From Sisyra terminalis (lineage: Eukaryota; Arthropoda; Insecta; Neuroptera; Sisyridae), in NCBI GenBank assembly GCA_958496175.1, contig OY292275.1:41493701-41557700 (forward strand): DNA of 64,000 nt, written 5' to 3'. Below are positions 45,434 to 57,040 of this stretch, one piece after another; the first letter of the stretch is position 1, and every line of letters starts with the position of its first letter. Below the pieces are notes generated by a model. The model was given only the letters and a program-made list of their open reading frames with translations, searched no databases and was not told the origin of the DNA. A program made the position numbers and the translations under genes.

Positions 45434-47950
45434 CAATGCTTTGACCTGCAGGATCTGCTTCACAGATTTGTGATATTTAGTTCTCAGTGAGTTTTGTAGT
45501 TCTTCTTGACTCATTACCGGGCATGGTGAGATTGCTTGGGAAACTGATAATATGTCTTATTATTTAGGACACTGTCTGGGCTTAAAAGGGGAGGATGATT
45601 CAAATGATGTTCATGTGAGAAGGTGATGTGATCTATTTGCAACCAACGCCACAATAAGTGGTCCTTTCGATTATTGGACTTAGGAGTTTTTTCCTATACG
45701 TCCTATTTGTTCCTATTCCTTAACTCAGCCTTGTTGAGTTTTGAGGACCAATGTTTATTCCTAGGCATAACTTCTTTCTCCAAAATTTTTCTTGCGCCTT
45801 TAACTTCCTTGGAATATATAATCCATTTTGAAAAAAAAATAAATATTGGAATATTTAACTTTTTAAAGTTCTTTGTATCAATTTTTTTCTGTTTGGTGAC
45901 TAACGAGACGTTACCTTTGCTTAAATTCTTCCCTCCAACGTCGTCTTTTCCTTTCTTTTAGCCGGGGAAGCCCATTCCTCTTTTTTGTAAATCTAGAATT
46001 TTAAGCCGTATTCGTCCTTGTGTTCTTAGGGTCTTCCAGGGAGTGTTTCATGTGGTTACAAAATCGATTATTTTTCTTTCTTCTTTATCTGCTCTTTATA
46101 TTTGTGCCTCAAGCACCTCATTTAAAAACTCTCATGATATTTTGTTACTTCTATTCTAAATGCTTAGGTTTCCGGTCCATATAATAGTACACATATACCC
46201 ACTTTAATAATACCTTCGGAGTTTGAATTCAAATTTTCTTAAAAAAACATTCGTCTTGCTGTTGAGCGCTTTTTATGGCAAAAAGTAAACCTCTGTAGTT
46301 TAATTTCCTATGTTAAATACATTCATATGCAATGCAATACAACTAAAATTGCATTCCTCTATATACATTCAAAAACCTGGATTAAAATTCAGTGTTTTAG
46401 GCAAATCTTACAAAATTAGTGTTTGTATTTTTTAACTTAAAAAATTAAGATTTTCGTTTTTTTCTGGGCTAGAGAAAAAATCAGGTAATAGCGGAAATAA
46501 ATAAAAAAAAGGTTTTTAAGTTTAAAGGAAAAAAGTAATCTGAAGACGGAAATTATTATCCAAAATATAATTATTTTCTTACAAAAATTAAATGACTTGT
46601 TAAATTTTTTTAAAAATTTATATGAACAAGTATGACAAATACCTGTGAAACTTAGGTAACATAAAAATTGAATAAATTTGTTCTTTAAAACTTATATTTT
46701 TTCCTTTTCCCTAACTTAATTTTCCTGAATGAAAAATTGTAAATTATGTGAGCAATAGTAATTTTTCATTCATATTTATCTCGGCAATCACTTTACATAT
46801 ACGCTATATTGTTCTTTAAGCTGTAATATCTCGAGGAAATCGTGACAAAATTCCATCAAAAACCAAGAGCAATTTAGCAGAAATTTTTTCATGTTTCCTC
46901 TTACCAACTCCAGCTTAAGTGTTACTACGCATATTACGATCGTTTCATAAGAAAAAAATTGTATTTTCCGACGACTTTTACTATCTATTATTTAACCTCC
47001 GTCATCCCAGTGAGAAATTTATATGCATTTCATGGCTGGATAATATTGTGGTATCAAGATATAGATTTTAGCCGCGTGCTATTTTTCATTTTTCAACATG
47101 AAACATATTTTTCTCAGAAGCAAGTCGATGAAAAAGTCGAGTCGCGAAAATGCTTCTTAAGCAGTGGCACGTTTGCCGGGAGAAAAATGCTTCAGAATTT
47201 ATTTCGATTTGAAAAAAATCATCTTGTTACATCAGTTCTACGCCCTTTTTTTTGACGACCAACAAATCAATCAATGTTAATTTTTATGAAAAACACATTC
47301 CAAAAATAAATTGCGTGGAAAAAGTTTTGAATTCAATCTCCCTATTTCGAGAGGCAAAAACATTTCAAACTTTTAACCTTTGTAAATGATTTTTTTGATG
47401 GATTGATTTTCGTATATGTCAAATGCCAGAAAGCAATTTTTTAAATTTCTCTTGTTTGCTATTTTCACCCCTTTTTTAGCCATTTATTTTTGGTTTGCGT
47501 TTATATAATTAACCGTAATTATAGAACAGAACTTCCCTAATTACATTATTTATTTATAATGTTGGCTGTTTAATTTCGAAAATGAAACCATCGATCAGTC
47601 GAATTCGTCGGTCGAAACAATTTCTCAATAACATTTATTTTGTCTTAATAAAGATACACTGAAGAATAAATTTGATTACAATAATATAATGAAAAAGTTG
47701 CAAAATAGTAAATGTGTCGTTGACAAAATTGTGAAACATTTTCGACAAATTTATAGGGAAGTACTAATTTCGAAATATGTTACAAAGTATCAAAGGTTAA
47801 TTTTTCAACTTTGTAGAAAGAAATCAATAAATACTTGACTCAATGTCCTCCGGTTATATTTATTGATTTAGGACTCCTAAAAATAATTTATTGCTCTTCA
47901 TTACAAAATCAAAACTTTTAAAGTAAAAAGTGACGATAGATTTAACGTCT
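45434..47950. other. Gene-free stretch
   Basis: The minus strand of 45450-45900 has short open pieces (for example EELQNSLRTKYHKSVKQIL) that might be decayed retroelement protein, but no diagnostic motif was found. 46950-47260 holds a 98-codon frame without a domain. The rest is AT-rich and featureless. Confidence 0.35.
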
Positions 47951-48060
47951 GAAACGTCTAATTTGATAAGTGACAATTATCAATAAATGACATGTCCCAT
48001 CAATCATATCATACCCAAAGATCAGTTTTATTTTGACTTGATCCTCAAAAAATTCACAAT

Positions 48061-48490
48061 CAGTGGTACCTCGGGATACGAGTGCCCTAACATACGACAT
48101 AATTGAAATACGAACAGTCGAAGTTTTGCTTTGAAATACTAACAAAATTTATGATACGAGGAACGGTTTACTGCACCTTGAGTATCGTATATCATAAAGT
48201 AGCTTTTAAGTAGTGCTTAAGTTGCATTTAAGTGGCCAAAATACAAACACGCATTATAAAACTGGTTTATTTCTATACATTCTTTCATACAATATATTTA
48301 TACAATAATTACCATTTGAAAATACATTTTTCTTATCCAATAACTCGTTGCAAGAACAACTAAGGTGACATTTTGGGGGCTGTAATGGATTAATGATATT
48401 TCAATTAATTTCATTGAAGACAATTACTTTGGGTTCGAGTAAATTAACATACGGGCAAGGTTACAGAATAAGCTAAACTTGTATCACTGT
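48061..48490. mobile_element. Possible TIR element with CAGTGGTACC end
   Basis: CAGTGGTACCTCGGGATACG at about 48061 has the look of a DNA-transposon terminus common in animal genomes. The right side (GTATCACTGTATG at about 48482, with ACATACGGGCAAGG inside) gives only a partial inverted match. No target duplication was verified, so tentative. Confidence 0.35.
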
Positions 48491-48851
48491 ATGTTATGTT
48501 TTGCATCTGAACCTTTATCAACCCCAAATAATTAAATACACTTACAAAAGAATTTTGTTCTGTAAATTCACTCCAATAACTCAAATAAATTAAAATTACT
48601 CCCTTTTTTTGAGTATGCTAAAATCAAAATTTCTTTTGAACTATTTAATGCCAATGAATTGATCATAAAAGGAGCTGTAAACCAGATGACAAATATATTA
48701 GTTCTTACCAAAGGTATATTTATCCCTTATGTTTCTAATGTTAAATATGCGATTTTTAATTCAAAATTTGTCTTTTTCCAACTCAATTTGCATCTTATGT
48801 AAAAAAAATAAACATACCATCTTAAAACCAAAAACAAAGACGGTAAGTGGC

Positions 48852-49035
48852 TATTTATCTTTTTATTTTATGTTTATTGTCATTTTTCGTCACTTTATAC
48901 CAAGGTCTTAAGCGATTCTAGCTTTAATAAAAGTTCGTAAATCGAAATTTATCGAAAATTTGTTCGAATCGAGAATCGAACCCAACATCTACCAGTTTTG
49001 GAGTGACCATCTTGACCACACAGCCTCCAGTAGGC
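48852..49035 (-). repeat. tRNA-derived SINE, full-length minus-strand copy
   Basis: The complement of the family: tail TTATTGTCATTTTTCGTCAC, body CAAGGTCTTAAGCGATTCTA, B-box complement GAATCGAACCCAACAT, then ACCAGTTTTGGAGTGACC and the head complement ending CCAGTAGGC. Confidence 0.88.
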
Positions 49036-50045
49036 TTTATCTCGTTATTATAGTTTTCAATTTTGAAGATTCAATTTTTTTAAAATAAAAATGTCAAAAT
49101 CAGCAATAGGTTGGCTATATGAATTGATCTCATACAATATAGCTATGCAAACATTAAACGAGCAACCACTTGGCTATAAACCTACAGATATATTTTTCCT
49201 ACTGTTTTTCTCATTCCACCATGTGATTCAAATTTCCAATACTTTTCATACTATTTCGTCCATTCTTCTCACCACCATCACAAAGCTCATTAAAATCCAA
49301 CAAAGCGTTATTACCTCGAAAATTCTCCCTTCTAAAATGTGACTCCTTTGATCAAATCGGACATTTAACTGCCATCCCTTTGGCCCTTTTCACTTGTAAT
49401 TTTCCAACTGAAAAATTAAAATAATCCCTTTATTGATATAAACGCATTAAATTCTTTTATTACGACCGAAAAGTTGCTGATTCCAGCCAATATTTCGATA
49501 ACGATTTTATCAATATATACCTATCTCGACAATTCCTTTCAATCGAGACAATGAACATAATTTCACACAGATTTGACAAAAATTGAAGCATTTTAAAGTA
49601 AAATATGATTATTAGGGCTAAATTGTTTTAATTTCAATGAAATAAAATTGCTTTTTCCTTGTAAAGTTTGATTGTTTTCATTGATTTGAAAATCAAACGG
49701 ATAAAGAAAAACTAATTTTGAAAACTTATGATCAAATACAAAGATATTTTTCGTGCACTTTCCCGAAAGTAAATTTCCTTCTCTGTGTAATTCTAAAAAA
49801 TATGAGAATTTATTGCTAACATTGTTTGGAGTATAATGTTTAATTTTGCTGAAACCAAGAACTTATTTTCTTTGTTCCTTTTTTCAAACATTTTTGTCAA
49901 GTAACAGTTTCATTTATGCAACGTTCTTAAAATATTTTTGTTTTTATTTATCCGTTAATCACGTTTTTCTAAAACCATTATCTAGAATAATATACTATCT
50001 AAAATAATTTCACTGTAAATTGCCGGTCACCTTTTCTATCTTTTC
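49036..50045. other. Gene-free AT-rich stretch
   Basis: Nothing recognised. An 83-codon frame at 49091-49342 has no domain. Confidence 0.45.
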
Positions 50046-50725
50046 TTCTAAAGTTTAAACGATTGCGAAAGTTCTGGACGTAAAACAACAAAGAACCAGA
50101 AATTGAGAAAAGCTCGTATCTGCACAGACCCAAACTTTATAATCCAAACTTTAAGAAACTTAGACAACAATGACGAAATAATCCAGATTTATCAAGACGA
50201 CCTAAATCCAATGGCAAAAACAGCAGAAAAAACCATTGTCTGGTGTCCATCCTATTAAAGAATTTTTAGCAAAGAGACGGCAGAAAAAAAAACTAAGTTG
50301 ACGACCACAAAAGGCACCGATTTTAACGTAGTGGTACCAGCCAAAAGAAAGTATTGGAGGAAATTTGCCCAACACCACTTGGAGGCAATGGGAACAGTTA
50401 TTTGGCCCTCTAACTCATGAAGACTGAGCTAAGTTAAAAACAAAATATGGGAAAATAATCCCTAAGCTTCCAAATAGAAATGACCAAATATTATGATTTA
50501 AATTAAGAATAGGCCACATGGACATCTACTCGCTAAACGTAAGCTCAGACGAAGCCCTTAATGTAACAATGCAATATCAAATCATACCCAGGCATAACCC
50601 ATTAAAGAAGGAAGAACACTTAAATGTTCCAAAAAAATTGGCGAGACGTTGAATACCACAAAACTTCTCCAACCTGTGAAACAGACTTTAGAAGCAATGA
50701 CTCCTCTGGAAGATATATGGACATA
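50046..50725 (+). other. Possible decayed coding sequence, unclassified
   Basis: The composition is more balanced than its flanks, and the plus strand reads pieces such as LRNLDNNDEIIQIYQDDL, PAKRKYWRKFAQHHLEAMG and LRIGHMDIYSLNV in different frames separated by stops. It looks like the remains of a retroelement or gene with frameshifts, but no catalytic motif can be named. Confidence 0.25.
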
Positions 50726-50849
50726 GTATTTTTGTTTTAATTATTCTGATAATTAAATATGTACTACTAAGAGCATTATCTTCGAATTGTTAATCTGTAC
50801 ACTATGACAATACTATAGAAGAAAACAATCGTAGAACAAAGAAATAGTA

Positions 50850-52610
50850 ATACAGAACAGTGACAAAACAGAACATTTCATATTTACTTTGCTTAATTGA
50901 CCAACACAATAAAGTGTAGTTAGTATTTACATTGGCGAGGGAAGAGAATAATTTGAGTAATTCTTTCGTATTTAATCTATGAGTTATTAATCTAATATCC
51001 ATTCAGATTTTCTTTTAGACCTTACATCAATCAACTTTGAACTTCAAACCACAATCAGCCGAGCGTCTGAGTGTCTAGTAGTTGTGACAGTAGTAGTAGC
51101 GACAAAAATGGATCCAATACAACTTGTTACACTTTTGTATTACAATATATTTTTGTAGCATATGAATTATTAAAAGTCAATGAAAAATTTTTACATATTG
51201 TAAATATTATTGATTTTTCAATTCCGGTGCTACGGAAAAGGAACTTTTCTGAAAGACGTAGGGGAGACTGGGTACAAAAGTAACGGTGGGTCGAAAGTAA
51301 CTAATGGTTTCTAGGTTTATCCAATGGGGAACATCGTTTTGCTGCCATCAGGTGATAGCCTAGAGCACCCCCCTCAATCGCATTAAGTCGACACGTGCGC
51401 AGTGCGTTGTTAGGTTATAAAATAGGACGTAATGTGTTTTAACGAGCCAAAATTAAGTTTTTCGACATTTTCTTATTTATTGTTTACATAGCCGTAAAAG
51501 GATCATAGCAATCCTAATGTTTGCATATCCATTCTTGATTAGATAAATTCTACATTGTTTAAATTCATTTTTGTCTAGCACGTTCCGTTTTAAGGTTGTT
51601 ACACGTTTTATTAAAAATGAGAATGGGGACAAAAGTAACATAGCCCCCTAGGGTACAAAAGTAATATGTTACTTTTGTCCTCGCAATGATTTTAATACTA
51701 ACTTCATATTTTTATGGCTATCTACTTCAATAAAATGGTTTTCGATACATTTCCGTGTCGGTAGTTTTTCATGCAGTAGTTCTTATGCGTTGTCGCAGAA
51801 TTCAATTGATTCGTTTCCTTAAAATATATATTTTTTGAGTATTTAAAATGCTGAATTAGGTTTATATCATTAATGTCTTTAAATAAGTAATTTGTTGATT
51901 TAACTTGTACTTTGTTTTTATTAGCAACCCTTAGCAGTCTTGTTACTTTCGACCCACAACGTTTTACTTTCGACCCGCCTACGTGGTCGAAAGTAACAAC
52001 TGACAATTTTTTTTAACTCTGTGTTGTTCATATAAAACACACCACAATTTAATAAATCAACTTACTATTGTGAAGAACATAAACTAAATTTATATGTGGT
52101 TATTATTTATATTCATTTAATGGCAATAATAACACCCAGCCAGAAATCAAGGTAAAACTACAAATTGTTACTTTTGTACCCGGTCTCCCCTACTATACAT
52201 TTTCTTGAAAAATCAATAATATTTACAATATATAGGAATTTTTCATTGACTTTTATTAGTTTATAATTTAGAAAAACATTATAATACAAAACTATATCAA
52301 GTAGTATTGAATCCCTTTGAAACTATGAGGTCGCTACTATTGGCTACTACTACAACTACTGTTGACTACTGTCACAACTACTAGATACTTACACGCTTGA
52401 CTAATTGTGGTTCAAAGTTCAATGTTTGATGTAGACTCTGAACGAAAATCTAACTGAATGAAAGAATAACAATTTATGGATTAAATAAATAAGTATTGTT
52501 TTACTTATTTCCCTCAATTGTCAATATGAATGCTAAATATATTTTATTTTTTTGGTCAACTTAGCAAAATACACATAAAATGTTCTGTTTTCAGCTCTGT
52601 TTCATTTAAC
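50850..52610. repeat. Large inverted repeat, arms about 400 bp
   Basis: Left arm (50850-51250) and right arm (52200-52610) are complementary throughout: ACAGAACATTT, GTATTTAATCTATGAGTTAT-like, ACATCAATCAACTTTGAACT, CTAGTAGTTGTGACAGTAGT and AAAAGTCAATGAAAAATT recur as complements on the right. The arms contain AGT-repeat tracts of unequal length. The spacer is mostly a separate TIR element (51261-52190). Confidence 0.85.
51259..52192. mobile_element. 930-bp TIR element with TA target, nested in the inverted repeat
   Basis: The ends are GGGGAGACTGGGTACAAAAG on the left and the complement of GGGGAGACCGGGTACAAAAG on the right, each flanked by TA. Subterminal GGTCGAAAGTAAC repeats occur at both ends (51292; 51943-51997). 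TA duplication suggests Tc1/mariner/pogo-type mobilisation (inference). A 95-codon minus-strand frame (51722-52006) without recognised motifs is the only coding candidate. Confidence 0.85.
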
Positions 52611-53357
52611 CACTATTTAATCATTGATTTTTACCGAAGAAGCCAAAATAAATGTAAAATGAGGAACTCCAAAATTCGAAATTTCACTTTGTTTTGAAGA
52701 AAAAATTTTTTTGTTCTAAAACATCAATGTTATTTCTAATGGATTGAGGGTAAGTATTACGTAATTCATAATTTATTGGGAATGCTCATTAAAAATTATG
52801 TCGCAAGCAAGATTCAAAGACCATTAAAACAATCACATATGTTACAGATTCGTCATTAATGGTATTAATTTTTATATCAGGTATACTGATATACCTTTAC
52901 CAAAATTTGAATTAATGTACATTACGAAGATTATGTGTTGTGTAGTATGTCTATACAGGTAATGTTACTGTGAAGCTTTGAAGCGGTTAAAAAATCAAAA
53001 AAAATCCGTGAAAACATATGAATTTTGGAAAAACTATATACAATAGTATTCGATACCTGAGTCTTTTAATTGCATTGAAAATATCGTTATTGATTGAAGC
53101 AAGCCGTAAGTAAATTGATTCCAATTGATTTCCCTTAAAAAATAACATTGGCATTTTGGACAAAAAATTTTTTTTTTCCATTTTTGTTTTTTTTTTTTGC
53201 TTCCTCAATAATAATCTGGAATGGAATCGTGGTGCATATACTAGTAATATACTAGGAATAAACCATTTCTCGCCTGTAAATAGAATTATTACCAATATAA
53301 TATGTCACGCAGACGAATTTGAAGTAATGGTTAGTCTAATTATATTTTTTTTTAAGC
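52611..53357. other. Gene-free AT-rich stretch
   Basis: Nothing supported. A minus-strand 102-codon frame at 52987-53295 includes a Lys-rich run from poly-T DNA and is not called. Confidence 0.45.
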
Positions 53358-53463
53358 AAGAAGAAAATTCAGGTTATTTAAGATCTTTTTTTTTAAATAT
53401 AAAAAAAATATTAAATAAAAAATAAAAAACAAAAAGATCTTAAATAACCTGAATTTTCTTCTT
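53358..53463. repeat. Perfect 33-bp inverted repeat, 40-bp A/T spacer
   Basis: Arms 53358-53390 and 53431-53463 match without a mismatch (starting AAGAAGAAAATTCAGGTTAT). The spacer is only A and T. The perfection implies recent origin or a folding constraint. Confidence 0.92.
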
Positions 53464-55145
53464 ATTTAAAGAAAGTATAAAAGCTGAGATCTGAATTTTA
53501 TCATCTAATTATAATTTCAATTACGTATCTACAATAATTGCTTGTTAACTTTGCGCACTTACTGTTTGTAAACCTTAAATTGAAAATAAAATTTCATCAC
53601 AAAGTCAAAGTGTATTTATACAATTACCTGCACTGATCATTATTATCATCATAATCGATTGCATCATTTAGTTGTTACTATGGAGGGAAAAAAAATTGAG
53701 TACACATTGTGTCGTGAACGATACTCAAAAATTCATCATTGTACATAGTTATGTAAATTCAGACTGCGTTTGTGTAAGTCTATAATGTTGTAAGTCAAAC
53801 ATTTTCCATCAAACATAATTTCCCTTTGCGTCGCTCGTAAATGAACTGATTTGCTGACACTTTATCTGATGCATATTAAAAAGTCCAAGACGAAAGAAAC
53901 GCCAGTCGACAATGCGATGAATTAAAGTGAGATGCCCTCGTCCATATATTTGTAGTTACGTATTCATATTTTAATAAAAGTAGGTGACTTATGAGCTAAT
54001 AATATTGGGAAAAAATTCAAGAGTATTAAATTGGAAACGAAAACGCATCCAACGACGATTTGATAATACCAATATACGAGCACTGTATATTGTAAGACAC
54101 GACATGACACAAATCACGACCGCTACATATTAAATTCAATGTTTTTCTTTTCGCTTTTTGAAATTCAAATTAGAAGTTCGATTAGCATTATCACTATTAT
54201 GAAATTGCTTAATTTCTTGAATTTGTTTCTTTAATAAATGAGTCGTATTTTTATAACTTGAAATACGTTTGTTATTTTCATAAATTTCAGCTAACATTTA
54301 TAAGATTTTCTGGCTATAACTCGAAAAGCTTTAGGTTAATAAAGTCACGTATCTTTATTTATTACGCAGAGCTTTTTTATTTTGGGAAATACACTATTAG
54401 AAAAATAAAAGGAAAACCAGAAAAGGAATGTCCTATATTAATTTATGAATAAGATGGGACATTTTTTCGGCATTTTTCTGTGTTTTCTCTGCGATATTAT
54501 ATTGAGTTTTTCAAAGGTCTCACAAACCAGCTCTCTTAAATGCAGCTCATTTTCTTGTTGACCAAAATTCTACCCATTATAATATTGAAAGAAAAAATAT
54601 GTATTTATAAAAGCTAACGAATTGGTTGAATATAATCTATTCAATGCATACTTTCCAAAAAGTGGTGATCGTAAGAATGAAAACGAACTAATGGCACTAC
54701 TTATAGAATTACTTGGATTTTCTCTGCATTACCGGCTTATTATGAACTAGTTTGTATGTAATATATACCTCATCCATCGTAGAATAAAGGTACAACTCAA
54801 AAATTGAACTTGTCGAGAAATTGTTAATAAAGTTTTTGTTATACAATTATATGGAGTTCTCTAAAATAGATTGAACATTAGTAATACCTTATGTTGGGGG
54901 GGGGGGGAATTTACTATAGTTACCCTTCTATTCTACATACAAAATAGTTGACTTCCTCATTGTAAAACTATTGCTTACTCAAAACTTGCAATTTTTGAGT
55001 TGTACCCCTCTTCTACGACAGGTGCAATATGTCATAGATGAATTGTCAGATTAACTGTTTTACAAATCCATTAGTTGTTTCACAAAACCGCTGAACAATG
55101 TTTATTTGTTTTTTATAATTACTTAAAATTGTATTTAAATATTTC
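53464..55145. other. Gene-free stretch
   Basis: 53820-54120 is slightly GC-richer and repeat-free. Otherwise AT-rich DNA with no supported gene. A run of 12 G occurs at 54896-54907. Confidence 0.45.
54896..54907 (+). repeat. Poly-G run (12 G)
   Basis: Twelve consecutive G residues in AT-rich DNA; the only such run seen. Confidence 0.9.
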
Positions 55146-55149
55146 AGAT

Positions 55150-56140
55150 ACTGTTTAGTCTAATGCTTTTTGATACAGAAAATCGTAATTTTTGTTTCTT
55201 GGTGCGTAAATAAATAACAAGTGGATCATTTAGCTTGAGTCATTTAGCTGAATTGGTTTTCTTAATTTTCAAAGCGGCTTTGTTTAACATTTCAGCGTCA
55301 GTATCTCTAAGTATTAAAGAACTTTGCATTATTTAGGTTTTATGACTCTAATAATCTTAGATTGGCAGCGATCTAAGATTTGCCAATTTAAACTTTTAGC
55401 AGAATCCCAAGGTTGAACTCCGTAAGGTCCATATAGGTTTTGTGATTGATTTGTAAATAATAACTTTTATTTCCAGTTTAAATATTGATTTTTTTTTTGA
55501 AAAGGTCAGTGTAGTTCTTTAAATATTATATTCATTGGTTCCTTATTTTTCAAATATGTTCACGCTAGGTTAAATTTTAGTGCAGATGTATTCCCAGATA
55601 TTTGATTAAGCTCTTTGAGAAATTGATTTTTTTTTATACTGATTCTTGTACTTATGATTTTTCTTAAAGTAAACGTAACTAGGATTGATTTTTATCGTTG
55701 AGTTTAACTCTCCATTGATTACACCATTTAGTTATCACATTTATATGTTTCTGAAGGCGACGTTGAATCATCTAAGGATCTTGGTTAGCAAGGTAGAGCT
55801 GTATCATCTACAAATGAGGTGATTATAATTTTCTCGTTTGTTGAAAAATTGCCTGTGAAAATTATGTATAATAATGGGCCCAACACACTACTTTGTGGTA
55901 CTCCCGCTTTTATGGGTTCCGACAAACGGAAACTCTTTACAAAATTGAACCTGAAATGTTCTGTTGGTGATAATTGGGTTAAAGTTTTGTGGTTTTATAT
56001 TAGAAGTAAGTAGTATTTTTTGTAAGCCATTATGATTGACTTTGTCGAAAGCTTGAAACACGTATACGAAAATTCCCGTATAGAGAATTTTATTTTCCAA
56101 GGCATTTTAAATTTCGTTTTCAATTCTAAGGACTTATTCA
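55150..56140 (-). pseudogene. Jockey-clade LINE reverse transcriptase relic
   Basis: The minus strand encodes reverse-transcriptase blocks in order: NALENKILYTGIF, FQAFDKVNHNGLQKI (thumb-side A motif region), GVPQSSVLGPLLYIIF (the PQGSxLGPLL motif with G to S), FVDDTAL (the catalytic FADD motif as FVDD, 55803-55814), LQKHINVITKWCNQWRVKLN, IKYLGIHL, and LYGPYGVQPWDSAK (the W-YG-QLWG region). Stops and frameshifts interrupt it after FVDD, and the 5' part (endonuclease, gag) is missing, cut at about 56140 where repeat R1 copy C begins. It is a 5'-truncated, dead copy. Clade is from motif order and wording typical of insect Jockey elements. The exact 3' end is uncertain. Confidence 0.88.
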
Positions 56141-57040
56141 ATAGACCAAAAGCACATTTTTTTTTATTTTCTAATCAATTTTTACTATTTAAAAACATGT
56201 ATTTTGACTGAAAAAAAAGTTTTAATTTTAATAAACAAAAAAAAGTCCGAAACGATAAGGGTGCTTATGGGCTTTCTGTGACATCACAGTACGTGTATTA
56301 AACCTGACATACAAACAGATCATTGAGTGGTTATTATAGAGATAGTAATTAGTAACACAATTTTTGACATTTTTTCAATTTTTCGCTATGGAAAACATTT
56401 GTATACCCTTAAAATTACTATCAATTTTTTTCCTTAGGAATAGAAGTTGTGTAGATTTCTAATGGTTTGAATCAATAACATGATGTTTAAATGATTTAAG
56501 TAACCTTTCGCTTTGTGTTTAAATACATTTGTCATAGGAAAACGATAAAGAAATTTTCAGTTTCTTATTGTGACGTCAATTTAATACCGGGGCAATAGGA
56601 GCTCATTTTAGCCTTATTTTGAGCTTAACGATTTTTTTTACATTTTTAATTGAATATTTCTAAAATTTTATTAAGTATAGTTAAAATTTAACCGTCTTAA
56701 TTATGTTTTTATAATAGTTTAAAACATGTAAATTTTTTTTTAATCTACAAATTTGTTGTGCCCATATCTTACATAATATTTTTTAATTTTTTAGCAGGAA
56801 AGTGGACATGAAAGGATATAAATCCATATACTAATAATTAATTCTGCGACGTTTCGTTTTTTTATTTGACCTAAGAAGCCTGATGAAGGTCAAATAAAGA
56901 ACCAAAACGTCGCAGAATTAATTATTAGTATATAGATTTACATCCTTTTATGTCCACTTTCCTGCTAAAAAATTAAATAATATTATTATTTGTTAATCAT
57001 TTGCATTAGGTCTATTGTACTGTGGTTTTATCTGATTCTT
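56141..57040 (+). repeat. Dispersed repeat R1, copy C, with nested foldback
   Basis: R1 landmarks: ATAGACCAAAAGCACATTTT, AAGTCCGAAACGATAAGG, GTGACATCACAGTACG, CCTTAGGAATAGAAGTTGTG, TTGTGACGTCAATTTAATAC (perfect CRE octamer at 56570-56577), GGGGCAATAG, and AATCATTTGCATTAGG after the nested element. It starts exactly where the LINE relic ends. Confidence 0.75.
56775..56984 (+). mobile_element. Foldback element HH2 with hammerhead-like core
   Basis: Palindromic arms AGCAGGAAAGTGGAC ... GTCCACTTTCCTGCT extend outward into TAATATT-A/T flanks. The right arm contains CTGATGA (56880-56886), stem II GGU/ACC, then AAAACGUC in place of GAAACGUC. The left arm holds the complement of CGAAACGTCGCAGAATT without the CTGATGA. 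It interrupts R1 copy C between conserved blocks. Same family as 13913-14008. Confidence 0.75.

Noticed and set aside
45450..45900. Minus-strand retroelement protein traces
   Set aside because: Short suggestive peptides but no catalytic or zinc-binding motif, and frames shift often. Insufficient to call.
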